From the NCBI GenBank assembly GCA_037501455.1, contig CM074864.1, positions 36,482,001 to 36,546,000 of the forward strand: a stretch of DNA of 64,000 bases. Direction: 5' to 3'. Made by a program: the position numbers and the translations under genes. The DNA comes from Lantana camara (lineage: Eukaryota; Streptophyta; Magnoliopsida; Lamiales; Verbenaceae). The notes under the pieces were generated by a model that was not told the DNA's origin, did no database searches, and saw only the letters and a list, made by a program, of their open reading frames with translations. Below, piece after piece: positions 21,259 to 33,920 of this stretch. Numbering within the stretch: the stretch's first letter is position 1; every line of letters starts with the position of its first letter.

Positions 21259-24200
21259 TGTAACGCCCCCACCCGCACCAGAACAAGAGGAGAGCGGCGT
21301 CTCAACCCCCGCACTGAAGCACCTCTCAAGTAATAGTGTGAGCCATCACTCAAGAAATACTCCAGCGAACGGCTGTCTATCTCAGAACTATACATGTAAA
21401 CGATGTGGCTATGCAGCGGAAAATCAGAGTATTTTAAAACTTTTCAAAACATGTGCGTGATGGCATGTAACAAGCAAGAACATATTGATCGTGTCAGAGA
21501 GACTCGACATATCAGAACATGTAACATATTCACATATAGCTACCGATATAACAGAGTTCAATGTATCGGTAACAGAGTAGCAGAAAGAGTATAACAAATA
21601 TACTCAAGTATTCAAAAACATATATTGAAGTATAAAGTGATGCAGCCATGAAACATATGCAGGACACAAAAAGGAAGTAATACTAAGTCCTGACTGAAAC
21701 AAAAATGACAATCTAGAGCTTCAAGATACCTCTAGACTGCGGCTGCAAGACCTGAAACCACGAGGCAAGAAAATGGGAGAGATATTAGTCAAAAGGACTA
21801 AGTGAGGGAATACTTAAAAGAAAGTGCTGAGTGATAAAGAACTTGAAGTAAAGTTTAGAACTGTTAATGCAATGCTTTAAAGAAGAACTTGAAACAAGTT
21901 CGGTTGATAAAACTCTTTGGATGTGATGCTGTAAAAGAATGCACGTTATAAAACATTTTCATGAATGCTATCACACGCGCACACATATACTGTTGATGGT
22001 TCATAGTTCTTTCATAAAACGGGATAAGGGTAAAGTGAACTTTTCCAGATATGAACCATCCTTTATGAAACAGGATTTTGCCCGCAAGCTAGGCTCCTCC
22101 ATCCTTACTCCAGAAAACATGATTTGGTTGAGCATCGGACCAGGATCAACAATAATTCCACGTATAGTAGAGTATCGGACCAAGATCAACGATAACCCCA
22201 CATATAGTAGACCATCGGACCAAGGTCAACAACAACTCCGCACATAGTAGACTATTGGACCAAGGTCAACAACAACTCTCACCAACACATACAAACATGC
22301 ACCATCCTCCACCGGTTGTCACTTCGGGGTAGCTAGCCCTAGGCGACCTGTAAACATGCAATGGGAACAGATTTGCTGTCCGTTCCTAGACAGATTGTCC
22401 TGACTTAACAAACCTCCTGTTAAAAGTCGGTGTCAATAGTCTAAGTGTGGCGGCCGGTATTGGTGATGTCGTTGGCGCCGGGCCAAAACTGTAAACTGTA
22501 TGCTTGCATTCAAGATTAGCAGTGACCAGAGTATCACTCCAGTATGCTAACTATAACATGTGAAACTGTAACTGTAACATATGATGCTGTCTGTAAAACA
22601 TATGATTCTGTCTGAAAACATGTGATACTGTCTGTAAAACTGTACTTTGAAACATATGCAGAACATGTAACTGTCTTTGAACAAGAATGCAGAACTTTGG
22701 AAAACATGTGCTGTAGATCAAGGTATACTATTAAAGTATGAATTATCCTTTCAAAAGAATGTCCCGATATAAGGGATAGTTCAAAACGAGGTTTAGCTTT
22801 GAATCTCAAAACATATGATATGATAGTATAATCGTGATTCCAGTTGGAAAACATTTATAACTTCACCTCACCTAACAGTAACAAGGTTAGGTAGACAGAT
22901 TATGCGGTGCCCTAGGGATCCCAGTGCTCAAGTTTAACTCCTGTAGGTGGTGTACTAGAGTGAGCTTAAGAACTAAGACCCACTACTAACCAAGATGCAT
23001 ATGAAATGCATGAAACAATGAACAAGGAACATGTAAAGAACATGTAACACAAGAGAGTAATACCATTTAAGGTATTCAAGAAAGGTAACACACAAAGGAA
23101 TACGTCAAAGTGAGTTACTCTTAACGTTAGACTATGATCTTAATATAACCGAGTAAGCTTTAGTCAAATTATGAATCCTATCGCAAACCTTAAGTTATGA
23201 AAGAAGTCCATGAAAGAAAACACATTTTGAAAACACATTTTAGACCCTGGATATGGAAACCCTAGGTGCAAATGTCTATTAAGAAAGCACAAGTTTTATT
23301 TCATTCTTACTATTCAAAAGCACTATTCAAAAGTACTATTCCAGATTACTATTCATGATTACTATTCACAGTTACTATTCACATGTTACTATTCACATGT
23401 CGGGTCAAAAGGTCGGGTCAAACCCTTACTATACACACACACCCACACCATGCACGAACACACATACACACATGCATGCACACACACACACACCGTAGTT
23501 AAATTATGATCTTGATTATAACCTATAGTTTCAAGTTCATGTTATAATAATCAAGAATGATCTAGGTTAAAGGTATAACCTATAGTTAAGAGATCCAATT
23601 AAGGCATAAAATCAAGTTATGAAACACTAATCTATCTTAGTTTATAACATGTAACACTATTAAGGTGTATAACATATGATCAAGGCACTAATCCATTAAT
23701 CCATATCATATCATAAGCTCAATCAATAATTCAAGAATCATATAACAATGTGACAACATGTCACAACATATATCATATCATGTCATATCATATATCATGA
23801 ACATTTAGGCATGTAACATGTAACAATTTAATTCAATACCAACATGTAACAAGTTGTGACATAATAAATTTTAAGTCACTATTCCATTAGCTAACATGCA
23901 TGAACATCATTTAAATTCCATAATCATGCATCAATTCTCATAATATAACAACCATATCACATGATCATAGCATATACTAGAGCAATTCATAACATATTCA
24001 AGCATATACTAAACAATTAAAACATATAAACAACTATTGAAACATATCATAAAAACTATATAATCAATACATAAAATAAAATCCTATATGGATTAGGGAA
24101 GACCCTAAGACCCAACCTAAACATAATATAAACATACCATAACATAAAACATAAACTAAACTAAACATAACACAAACTAAAGCATAAAATAAAACAAACC

Positions 24201-25392
24201 TAGCTCTAGAGGGGGGAGTGCCGACGGCAAGAGGGGGAGGAGAGGGAGAGAAATGGTGTTGTTAACACAACTTTGAGCAAGGAATGAAATTTCATGAGCC
24301 CTCTATTTATAGTTGAAGAGAAGCCCCTCACCTTGGAAATAAAATGTGGAGAAGGGTAGGAGAGCAAAACAAGAGTTCATCCACTTGTATCTTCTAGAAG
24401 CTTTAGGGATTATGAAGGTAAAATGGGACTGCTGGGGGTATTTCTATAATTTTGTTGCCCAAGACTCGAGGATAAGTGGCTGGAAGTATAACCATTCCGA
24501 CGGTAAGAAAATTAGCTTCGAAACGCATATTCATTCATCGAAATCGGATTTACCGTTTGAAAGATACATTAGTTTACTGAATAAAAGTTTTGAGCTCGAA
24601 ACTCAACACGAGTGAAAAACGACTTTCTAGAATGATTTTCAAGTCCGGATTGCTTCCAAAATTCAATAAATAAATCGAGAAGCGTTTTGAGTTCAAAATC
24701 GACTATAAAACATTTTACCGTTAAAAAGTTGAAAACGTAGGATGAATAGTGAATTCTTACGTACAAGCGTACGCTTCAAAATTTCAAGCTAGGGTTTGAA
24801 TCAAGAGTTGTAAAACATCTCAAAAATCTTGAAATAGCTCAAGTAGTGCAAATCCGAAGAGAAAACATTTTCCGAATGAAAACCGTTCGTAAAAGGAATA
24901 GTGAACTAGGGTTTTCGAAAACATTTTCAAGAAAACAAAGTTTCAGAATGGATTTCCAAGCCAAGAGTGATTTCAAAAGACTCGTCTCGACTCAAGGATC
25001 GATTCGACTGTAACTTGGGTAGGAAAAGGTATCAGAATCAAAAGCTCATTTTCTGATGAATAGTAACTTTGGTCGGTAAGTTCCAAAAATACCCTTATGG
25101 CTTAAGAAAGACTTTCTGAGTTCGGGAAACAAGTTCAAACGATTGGGAAACATGTGTGATGAACTTCTAGGGTTCGAGTAGCATTATGAACAAGGTAGGC
25201 TCGGGTTATGAATAGTAAACTGTATCAAAGGTCAAGAATTCCCCCTTAAAGCATGTCAGATCATATACGAGCACAAAGTTCATGTAAGAATGCAATGCAT
25301 GATGATTCAAAAAGTTGGATCACGGTCTATAAACGCTTTACCAATGCCCTTAACTTACTGTTTTCATCCAGGCCCTGTTTTGGGCTGTTACA
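21259..25392 (-). mobile_element. 5' LTR of the complete gypsy element
   Basis: It matches 10829-14997 closely. In sampled stretches differences are few and mostly transitions, many at CG or CAG sites. It lacks about 35 bp found in the other copy around 12045-12085. Its TATA box is at 24303-24311. At the position of the pol stop (14980-14982 in the other LTR) it reads CAG instead of TAG. Confidence 0.93.
24303..24311 (-). promoter_or_regulatory. TATA box of the gypsy 5' LTR
   Basis: The minus strand reads TATAAATAG followed by AGGGCTCATG. As this is the upstream LTR, it is the likely promoter of the element's RNA. Confidence 0.65.
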
Positions 25393-25397
25393 CTTAG
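25393..25397. other. Target-site duplication CTTAG, right copy
   Basis: CTTAG follows the LTR end TGTTACA directly and matches 10824-10828. The X LTR sequence AGTCTACGGACTCG then resumes. Confidence 0.95.
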
Positions 25398-25629
25398 AGT
25401 CTACGGACTCGTTTCGTTGCCCCGAACGCGAAGCAGGGGTCAAAAAGGTCAAACTCTTGACCGAACAAGAAATGACCGTAAAACCCCTAAAAAGAGAAAA
25501 TTGCAAACAAGCCCCTAAACTCTATAAGAGTTCAAAATAGGGTCATGTAAAGCACAAAATCACCGAATTAAACACACAAGGAAGTTGAAACGTGGCGTAC
25601 CTTATTTGTAGGACGAGCGGGGTGTTACA
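25398..25629 (-). mobile_element. Left (3') LTR of element X, part 2
   Basis: This 232-bp remainder matches 56386-56617 and ends GGGGTGTTACA, the LTR start on the minus strand. A polypurine tract follows. Confidence 0.9.
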
Positions 25630-27299
25630 ATCTTGCCTCCTTCAAAAGGACCTGTCCTCAGGTGCTATTACTGAGTCGTAAAACTTCGAACTGGAATACT
25701 TCAATCTATCTCCTAAAATCGTTTGGAGTTATAGCCCTGGCTGTGGAGTTTACTCTCACTGATTGCATCAACTCCCCTCGGAGTTCCGTAGTCACAGAGG
25801 TTTGTTCAAACACTTAATCATTGGTCGCTTCAAACTCGTTCGATCCCTCACTAGGCCACTGTACCCAAAGCTCGATACTGTCACATCGTCATTGCTTGCT
25901 AGCTGCTGTCCGGCCACATGCAACTCAACCGCGACAAACAAGAGAGAATCCCATCTCTCAGCACGCAAGAGAGAGAGAGCCCCGTCTCTCGACACATCAA
26001 AAGAGAGAACCCCGTCCCTCAAACACAGAATTGAGAGAACCCCGTCTCTGAACCACGTAATCGAGAGAGCCCCGTCTCTTAACCTAAGTCTGGCAGACTT
26101 CCACATCTTCCAAGCATTCTAATTTGAGAAAATCTATCATTTCTCAAACCCCTAAATTCGAGAGAATCCAGCATCTCCCAAATATCTAACTCCAAGAGAA
26201 TCCAGCATCTCTTGCTCACATGATTTAGAATGAATCCAACATCTTTCTATCACATAAATAGGAAGAATCCCACATCTCCCTAACACGTAAATAGAGAGAG
26301 ATCTCAACAACTCTCTAGCACATAAGTTCACTTACTCAGCATTCTAAATACACACATCAAAGTAACACTTGATGCCAAACATGAGATGCATGTACAGTGT
26401 ACCTTTACACAACTGATATCGGTGTCCCTAAAGTATAGACTCATCATCCATGCTCATCTCGAGGGGGATATCGCGATGGGATCACTGTAAGAAAAAATTA
26501 CAATATGTATGTATGTGCATGAAGGGTTAGTGAACTATTAAGGAAACTATAAACACTGAAGCACGAACAGTTCACGCAAGCATGTAGTCCATTCAGTTTA
26601 CAAGAATTCACAACCACAATAATCTCAAGTTATGGAAATTAAATTAATTAACCACATTATTACCGTCAAGGCAGCATCACGCATTACACGTCGTCACGCA
26701 CATCAAGCAAAATAAAATAAAATAAAATATAACTACTTATGAAATGCATGGGTGCAAATGCCATGAATGCTCAATGTACCATTCACCGTAGTAGTGGAGT
26801 CGAGGTTGACAATTCTTTAACTTGAGGGAATAATCAAATCCTTATCTGGCCGTAGTTCCAAATCCCTGTTCAAAGTTGCATTCTTTGGTGTTTCCTTGAA
26901 TCCTCTGGGTTCAAAAAGGTCTCGAACCATTTCAATTGGTTCTCGGAACAAAGTGATCCACAGGGTCTCCTGAAATCCAGATAAAATTCTCGAGAATCGA
27001 AATTTTCTATCTCTATCAATGGTAAGGTCTCTTAGAACGTTCGTGAAGGGATCAATGGAGAATCTTTAATCAACCCCACTTTGCTACCGTCGTTTTAACT
27101 ACTGCTCCCATTCTCATCATTTGGTAGAGTTCGCCTTCAAAAACATTGCCACAGAATTCCTTATTTTATATAGTTTTCCCCTTTTCCTTAGTATAAGTGT
27201 AACCATTCTTGCTGATGTCTGTAAAATAGTTTGACCTCTTGCATGAATCTAAATGGTATAAATGCCTCGATTTCTTCATTGCTACCTCACGTTATCCAG
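25630..27299 (-). mobile_element. 3' part of the interior of element X
   Basis: It starts with a polypurine tract (CCTTTTGAAGGAGGCAAGAT on the minus strand, 25630-25649), then a hairpin array (25941-26335), then AT-rich DNA. On the minus strand, 26395-26490 matches the Y interior around 33085-33175 (GATATCCCCCTCGAG followed by a CCGATATCAGTTGT-like stretch). No coding similarity was found. It is cut by the insertion of Y at 27300. Confidence 0.82.
25941..26335 (-). repeat. Hairpin array of element X
   Basis: About 12 units match the X1 array in order and spacing, each with GAGAGA-type and TCTCTC-type arms around CCCCG or TCCAGCA. Individual arms differ from X1. Confidence 0.85.
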
Positions 27300-27735
27300 T
27301 GTGACGCCCCGGGTTCTCGAAGGGCGTCCTGACGATATTAACAAGTAAGTCTCTACACTTGTGTGTGTTTAATTTAAGAGTTCTTGAATTATGTGATTCA
27401 ATGTAAATCCAATTTAATATGTGATCATTCGGATTATTCTAAAATTAATTGTCAAGTTGATTTTATATCCATCATGTTATTTAACTTGTTTAATTTCGGT
27501 TTACTCGAATTCCTTGAGATTAATTGTCAATCATGTGTTTACGAAGTGTCGTTAAATTGTACGAAAGGTTTCTAAAATTAAATTGAATTAAACTCTAATT
27601 GGTAAATCCCTCCCTTTCATTTTAATTTATAAAATTAATTCGGGGCTTGAATGTTTATTCGTAACTTTACCAATTTTATTTACGATTATTCGTACACGAT
27701 ATTTCTCATTGCTACGCGATAAGGTTACCCGGTTG

Positions 27736-27742
27736 TATATAG
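27736..27742 (+). promoter_or_regulatory. TATA box in the 5' part of the Y LTR
   Basis: TATATAG stands about 30 bp before a CT-rich run, a common plant promoter layout. The second LTR has it at 34356-34362, and the X1 LTRs have a counterpart at 1468-1474 and 6496-6502 on the minus strand. Confidence 0.5.
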
Positions 27743-28562
27743 CTTGGGCACAAGACACATTCTCCCAAATCCCCTTTCTCTCTCTCTCTCTCTTCTCTCT
27801 CTCTCCTCTCCCACTCTCTCTCCTGCGGTCACTATGCGTGGTTTCGGTTACGAGCCCATAACTCGATCGTTTCTCGATGGAATTCAACAAACGAATAGTC
27901 CATTTCGATTGTCTCGGCGAGACGTACGCAAGAGTACCAATTTCACAGCCTAAGGATGAACGGTGGCAGAGTTATTGCCGGATTTCAGTAGCAGCGGCGG
28001 AGGTGTCAGACCACAGCCACTTCGCCGGCCTTTCGCGGCGGTTTTCGGCTACCTCCTTGATGCACGCGCCCCATGCCCAGAAATTAGACTTCCCGGTGCA
28101 TCGTTTGACGTCGAAGGAGCGGCCATCCGGGTAACCTTATTGCGACGGCGCCGCGCGCGCCACCTGAAGCTTGCGGCGGCGGCGCTCGTCACTGTAGCGG
28201 TGTAATTCCGCCGCTTCCGGCTGTGGTTTTCGATGGGGCTGGATGGTTTCTAAGGTTTTTCGACCCCCTGAGTTCATTTACGGCATCGATTTTACCAGAT
28301 TTAGGCCGTAGGTGGTGGTTCCGGCGACGTGTGCGGTGGCAAAATATTTGGCGGCCAACGGGGGCCTTTTCCGGCCATCTTTTGGTCTCGGGCTCTTCAC
28401 GAAAGTTGTTCGGAACGATGAGAACTTGTGGCCATTTATCACTCGACACCAGATTTGGCGGTTTGGCGGCGGATCGCGGCTGTACAGCGGTGGCGCAACG
28501 GCTGCACTAGCTCCGAGGATTTTTCCGGCGAGCTACCTTAGGGCTTTCGAAGAGCTCGTCAC

Positions 28563-28569
28563 GGGTAAG
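28563..28569 (+). other. Candidate splice donor GGGTAAG in the Y leader
   Basis: GGGTAAG is kept at the matching place in X1 (661-669 and 5704-5712) and X (10164-10172 and 55691-55699), all minus strand, although the flanks differ. The second Y LTR has lost it in its deletion. Donor function is inferred only from consensus and conservation. Confidence 0.35.
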
Positions 28570-29153
28570 ACAATGCTTCTTTCAGATCACATTTTGGTTC
28601 ACCGGTTTGGAAGTAATTTGAGTTTGAAGATTTTAGGGTTTTCGTGTTCTTAGATCTGAAATTGGACGAGATTCACTTGGAATTTCAAGAAATTGATCGA
28701 GGATTCGGAACGGACACGAAGACTTCATTCAGGATTGATTTTTCGGGATTTTTCCGGCGACCTTCGGCGGCGGCCCGGCAAAATTCCGACAGCTACAGTG
28801 GTGGCTTTCCGGCGGCGTATGGTCAGAATGTTCTTCTCGTTGTGGTGAGTTCAACGCCAGTTTCCGTTCATTAATCGGACACTCGATCTATTTATTACGA
28901 ATTATTTTGCGTAATTATGATTATTTGAATTAATTATTTTAAGTGCAAATAAATTGGTTATTGTTGGTTTGTTGATCGAGATGTATTCCAATCGTATACG
29001 AAATCATGTATTGAATGGATTGTGATATGCACAAATGTTTCGATTTACAATTTGAATCCCGATGTGATGAATTTATGCTATGTGTTTAGATATGAAGGGG
29101 TGTTAGTGCAATATGTAGAAACTAATCTTTTATGTGACTAAATGAACTTGAAT

Positions 29154-29233
29154 GATATTTTAGAAGGACGAACATGTTGTGATATTTTAGAAGGACGAAC
29201 ATGTTGTGAATTTTAGAAGGACGAACATGTTGT
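29154..29233. repeat. 27-bp unit triplicated in Y LTR 1
   Basis: ATTTTAGAAGGACGAACATG recurs three times. The second LTR has one copy here followed by unrelated sequence, so the expansion is recent. Confidence 0.9.
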
Positions 29234-30881
29234 AAATTGTGTTTCAAATAAAAAATTGAGATACATGAAAGATGCTTGAACAACTTGAGACTTGATGCAT
29301 GATAGGAGTTAGAGTTGTAATATCTTGATTTACTCTTACTACTCGAAAATGGTATATTATGAATTACGATAAAATTGATAATTGTCATGTTTTTAAGTAA
29401 TTAATTCCTAGTTGAATAATTGTATAAACACTTTAAACGAACAATTATGCTTAGTAATCAACTAAGGGGATGTATGTGTAATAATTCTAAACTTTTATAA
29501 ATAACTTAGGGGATGTAAGTGTAATATATATGAAACTATGAATGTGACTTGAGCTTGTGTACCAAACATGTTGTGAAGTTGTAAAGTATGATCTTAAGTG
29601 AATTAAATGCACTCTTTATTTGTATCAAGCATGCCAACTACGTACAACAACTTTGTATGTTTATATGACCAAGTTGCTCTTACTTATGCACTTTATAACT
29701 CGACATGAACTTGATGCTTAATTCTAACATTATAATTGAACCCTGTGACATTGGATGATTTAATATGCATTTTGTGAATACGTTGACTTCCGAAATTGAT
29801 CTTGCATCTTTGGATATGGAATTACGTGTCGGTTGCTTGTAAATATGACCTTGTTGAGCATTGATATGCCTTGAATGACCCCGACACCTTATCCAAGCAC
29901 AACATGAACACTTATGCATAACCACGATCATGTTGAGCAACGCCGTGCGTCTTCTTTGGTTCATATAAAGTCTAAGTCTGGGCTTCTGTATATCTTATCA
30001 TAGAGTTTGGTGGTGTCGGTGGGCCCGAGGTTTAGAGTGTTTGGCCCTTCACACTCTCAGACTCTACTTTCACGAGGGGAGGTTTAGGATTTTGTATAGT
30101 TATGCGAGCTATAGCCTTTACATGCTAATTTCTACCCCTGCATGCGAGTATACCTTACAATAGTTATGTATGTGTTGAATATGATATTTTTATGATCTTA
30201 TGCTTGCACTTCTCCATGGGCGGGCTATCCGTGCAGTGTGGGAATGTAAGTGTGTGAGTCCTGCGTGGGCGGGCTATCCCTGCAGCGTAGGAATATATAT
30301 AAAAACCAGTTTTTGAAGCATATGTAAGTTGTTTTGGAAAAACAGTTGTGTTGTGATTATGTAGCGAGTTGGCCATGAAATATTGGCATCTGTATGTATG
30401 TATGTATGTATGTATGTGGATCCGAGGAGCTATGGGTAAGGAGCCCCGGGACGGTTAGGGCCGTCGGGGTTATACCTGTCTGTAGTTCCGTTTTAGATAT
30501 CTTCACGCGACCCATGTTGTAGGGAAGGTGTGGTATCTCGAGCCTTTAACTAAGGCCGGGGAGGACTCTTGTGGGTTCGCTACCCCTTGAGGGTATGTCT
30601 GTTATGGATGGTTTGGGGACGTTACATCTCCTCCATCATTGGTGTGACGGTTGGATTGATTTTTATATTCTATGATTTGATATGTTCTGAGGAGTAAAGG
30701 TTGGAAGCTCGTACTCGCCGAGCATGTGATCTGTTCCGTCTGGGAATCATGAATCGAGATAGAGTTTCTGAAATTTTTTCTAAATCTTATATAACTATCT
30801 TTTGTGTACTTTTGGAAATGTTTTGGTATGCAACACCTATCTCCGGTCCACGAGTCCACCCTTCTGATATGTGATATGCTC

Positions 30882-30985
30882 TATATATATACAGTGGGTG
30901 TGCGTTAGCCCCTCACTCAGTCAGTTGACTGACACCTCATTTTATCTTTTAGTTGCAGGTTTCTTTTGGCTTGAGCTAGGCGGAT
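30882..30985 (+). promoter_or_regulatory. TATA-hairpin-pyrimidine-CAG block of Y LTR 1
   Basis: TATATATATA (30882-30891) is followed by CCCCTCACTCAGTC, a hairpin TCAGTC-AGTT-GACTGA (30917-30932), TTTTATCTTTTAG, TTGCAGG and GAGCTAGGCGG. The block recurs in Y LTR 2 (37330-37436) and in X1, X, U and W. Confidence 0.5.
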
Positions 30986-31795
30986 GTGAGTCTTCTGGGT
31001 CACACTTGTCGGTTTAGATGGTGTTAAGATGCATTTGTCACATACTCTATTTATGTTATGTATTCTTATTTCGCTTTTGGATATTATATTTTATGATATA
31101 CTTAGACTTAAACCCGTGTGGGGTCAGTATGCTAGCATTTGGATGTAATTAGCTATTCTGCTGATACTTATATTGTTTTATTACGTTGCGATGATTTGAG
31201 ATTCGGGACTAGGTTTCTATGCTAGTTGAACCCGTCACCTGTTATGTATGCTGATATTCGGGACTAGGTATCTATGCTAGTTGAACCCGTCACTTATTTT
31301 GTACGTTGATTTAATTGCTTCCGCTATCTGGTGATAATTGTTTAAATTGCTTCCGCGCTCTGAGTCTGTCGAGTTAGATCCGCCTAACCTAATGTGTGAG
31401 TTGGTCTCCCGTTCGCTTTGATTCGGATTCGGGCATAGACTTTCCATTTCGTGACCGAGTCTGGGTCTTAGTGCGGGGGATGTGGCATCCTCCGTTTGGG
31501 GTGTTACATCCTTAAATGGTATCAGAGCTCTAGGTTGCAAAACCGAGCTCTTGAGTCGTGTTGAGTCTGTCTAGGTCGTACGGTATAGGAATAACTGCGC
31601 ATTGCATTTGTTTGACTTGATGTTTTGACCCTTAGGCATGAATTATTTCGTGATTATATGATTGTGTGCACATTATAACTTTGATTATGCAACATGTTAT
31701 TTTATGTGCTTTATAAATTAAAACTAATTGTTGCATTTACGTTATATGCGTGTTACATTTCATTTGCATCTTTAACCCCGCATGCATCGAATTTA

Positions 31796-31862
31796 GTGTT
31801 TGAATTTCAGGGTACCCTATGAGTCAACAGTTTGAATTTCAGGGTACCCTATGAGTCAACAC
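31796..31862. repeat. Tandem duplication of about 32 bp in Y interior 1
   Basis: GTTTGAATTTCAGGGTACCC and the bases after it, to GAGTCAACA, occur twice in succession here and once at the matching place in the second interior (about 38244). Confidence 0.9.
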
Positions 31863-33248
31863 TAAGATTTCCCTCTGTCAACACTACCTATTGGCACTAC
31901 AACAAAAACAGACCATGATTTGAAGATGAAAGGATTCTTCACCAAGATCAATGGCCATGAAAAAGTTCAGAGTTCAAGGAAAGGGATTTGCTATATTGAC
32001 TTACTATCTTAAAGTCAATTGAAAGATGAAGTTTGTTGAATTTTAACCTTGAGGATTCGTTCATCTAAAAGTGGTCACCTTGTTGAGGAGATGAGTCAAT
32101 GGAGGAGAATCTAATCAAGTAGAACCGTTTTGAAGGAGTTTGATGAGCTTTCGCCTTGATGATTCATTTATTTGGAAGTAGTCACCTTGTTGATGGAAAC
32201 GAGTTAATGTAGAAGAATCCGATCAAATAAGATTAGATCAAGTTCAAGGGATGTGGATAGGTAACCATGTTACTTAAGCAACGAGCTACAAACCATCGGT
32301 GAGTGTTGAAGGTTTTGATGCCATTTAGAGTTAACGAACGACAAGACAAGATTGGTTGTTAGCTCTTTGGGTGTTTCTTCAAGATGAGATGGAAGACATT
32401 GTTGAGGTGGGGATGGAACACTTAGATGCCGAAAGACTTTATTCAAGTTTCAGAATTATATACCATGGATTTCTTTGGGAAGTACTTAGCACCACGATCA
32501 TCCAACGAAACTTCGAGGTAAATATCTAATTGACAAACGAATCATGGACAACTCCTTGAAGACGAGCAGACTAAGATTAAACAAATAAATGAGAATTCTT
32601 GGGAGAAACTGAGGATGATTCTAGTTGAGCAAGGATTATGATCTAGTAAGGGGTTTGGTGATAAACGAGCTTTGTTGAGTTACCACTATATGAAAAGACT
32701 CAAGACAAAGAGGTTCAGATGACGAGGGTTGCATCATTGTTGGCCTAATCAACTCCTACTGCTTCATTTCGATTTTCTTGTCAAGATTTTTACACGTCGA
32801 TTAACGGTACGCCAAGCATTCATGGCATTTGCATACATACATCGCTTAAATACTCTTACCTTGTTTTGCTTGATGTGGGTGATGACTATTTCTATTTTAA
32901 TTGTGATAACTTGGATACCTGATCTAGTATTTGTAACTTGAAATTTCTACTTGTTATGAACTGTTGCTGAAATGAATGAGTTATGTACTTATGTGAACTA
33001 TTCATGCTTATGTGATTTAAAACTCTTTTGATTGCTCACTAACTTCTCATATAACATACATACATACTGTAACCCTGTTTTATAGGGATTCCATCGGGAT
33101 ATCCCCCTTGAGTTGAGGTATGAGCGTTGACTCTATACTCAAGGGACACCGATATCAGTTGTATAAGGTACACCAAACAAGCATCACATACTTTTCGTCA
33201 AGTGTGACTATGATGTGTGTATGTATGAATAACTGATCAGTAGACTTA

Positions 33249-33600
33249 TGTGCAAGAGAGACCTTGGGTTCCCTCTTTTTACGTGTTGGAGAGATTTAGG
33301 ATTCTCTCTATTTATGTGATGGAAAGATGTTGGATTCTTTCTAAGCTTTGTGCACGAGAGATGTTGGATTCTCTTGTACTTAGATATTCGGAGATGCTGG
33401 ATTCTCTTGAATCTAGGAGTTTGAGGAAAGCTGGATTTTCTCAAACTTGAATGTTGGCAGATGTTGGAATCTGTCCGACTTAGGTTGACAGACGGGGTTC
33501 TCTCAATTGTGTGCTCGAGAGACGGGGTTCTCTCTCCTGTCGGTGCTGAGAGACGGGGCTCTCTCACTTTCGTGCTGAGAGATGGGATTCTCTCTGGTTT
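33249..33600 (+). repeat. Hairpin array of Y interior 1
   Basis: About 12 units with consensus GAGAGA, a centre like TGTTGGAT, then TCTCTC. Units change both arms together, for example GAAAGATG...CTTTC, CAGATG...ATCTG and TTTGAG...CTCAAA. The array stands about 300 bp before the polypurine tract, as in X. Confidence 0.85.
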
Positions 33601-33920
33601 GTTGTGGTTGCGTTACACGTTCTTTTAACTACGGGTTGCAAGTGGCAAGTATGAGAGGACATCGAGGTTGGGTGCAGTTGCAGCTATCCGATCATGAGAA
33701 TGACCGACCGAGTTCGAAACAACTAACGGGTCAAGTACTCGCACGGACCTCGACGATAACAAGACATCCTAAAGGAGGTTCGGTGTAGATGACAGGAGTA
33801 AGCCTCACCATTAGAGTTATGAACTCACGTGAGTTTGGGAGAAGTGTTGGAGCACTACAACTCGAGGATCTACTTTTAGCAGTGGAACCTGGGGACCAGG
33901 TTCTCTTAAGGGGGGAAGGT

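Larger units (their letters stand above)
10829..25392 (-). mobile_element. Complete Ty3/gypsy element, chromodomain (Tekay/Del-like)
   Basis: The element is 14,564 bp on the minus strand, with LTRs of 4169 and 4134 bp, a 5-bp target duplication, a tRNA-Met-like primer-binding site, a polypurine tract, an extra ORF, gag, and pol in the order protease, reverse transcriptase, RNase H, integrase, chromodomain. Domain order and the chromodomain place it among plant chromoviruses; the LTR length and the RRAPR start of Gag suggest Tekay/Del, which I infer rather than prove. The LTRs are very similar, with mainly transitions and one deletion of about 35 bp, so insertion is recent relative to its neighbours. 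In-frame TAG codons and an altered RT active site make it unlikely to be autonomous. Confidence 0.95.
27300..31508 (+). mobile_element. First LTR of non-coding element Y
   Basis: The 4209-bp LTR begins TGTGACGCCCCG and ends GGGGTGTTACA. It contains a TATA box at 27736-27742, a CT-rich leader (27773-27825), a GC-rich region (28000-28860) whose frames look like translated leader rather than genes, a triplicated 27-bp unit (29154-29233), a (TATG)n run (30391-30417) and a second TATA-hairpin block. Compared with the second LTR it has about 150 bp more near 28535-28685. Confidence 0.9.
31509..33920 (+). mobile_element. Complete non-coding interior of element Y
   Basis: This 2.4 kb interior lies between two Y LTRs. 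It has a primer-binding site TGGTATCAGAGC at 31517-31528 and a polypurine tract CTTAAGGGGGGAAGGT at 33905-33920, but no gag or pol similarity. The short frame at 32729-32941 is shared with the second interior, but only as copied DNA. The layout fits a large non-autonomous derivative (LARD-like). A hairpin array occupies 33249-33600. Confidence 0.85.

Noticed and set aside
31517..31528. tRNA-like words TGGTATCAGAGC at several places
   Set aside because: They are primer-binding sites beside LTR ends; no tRNA cloverleaf surrounds them.
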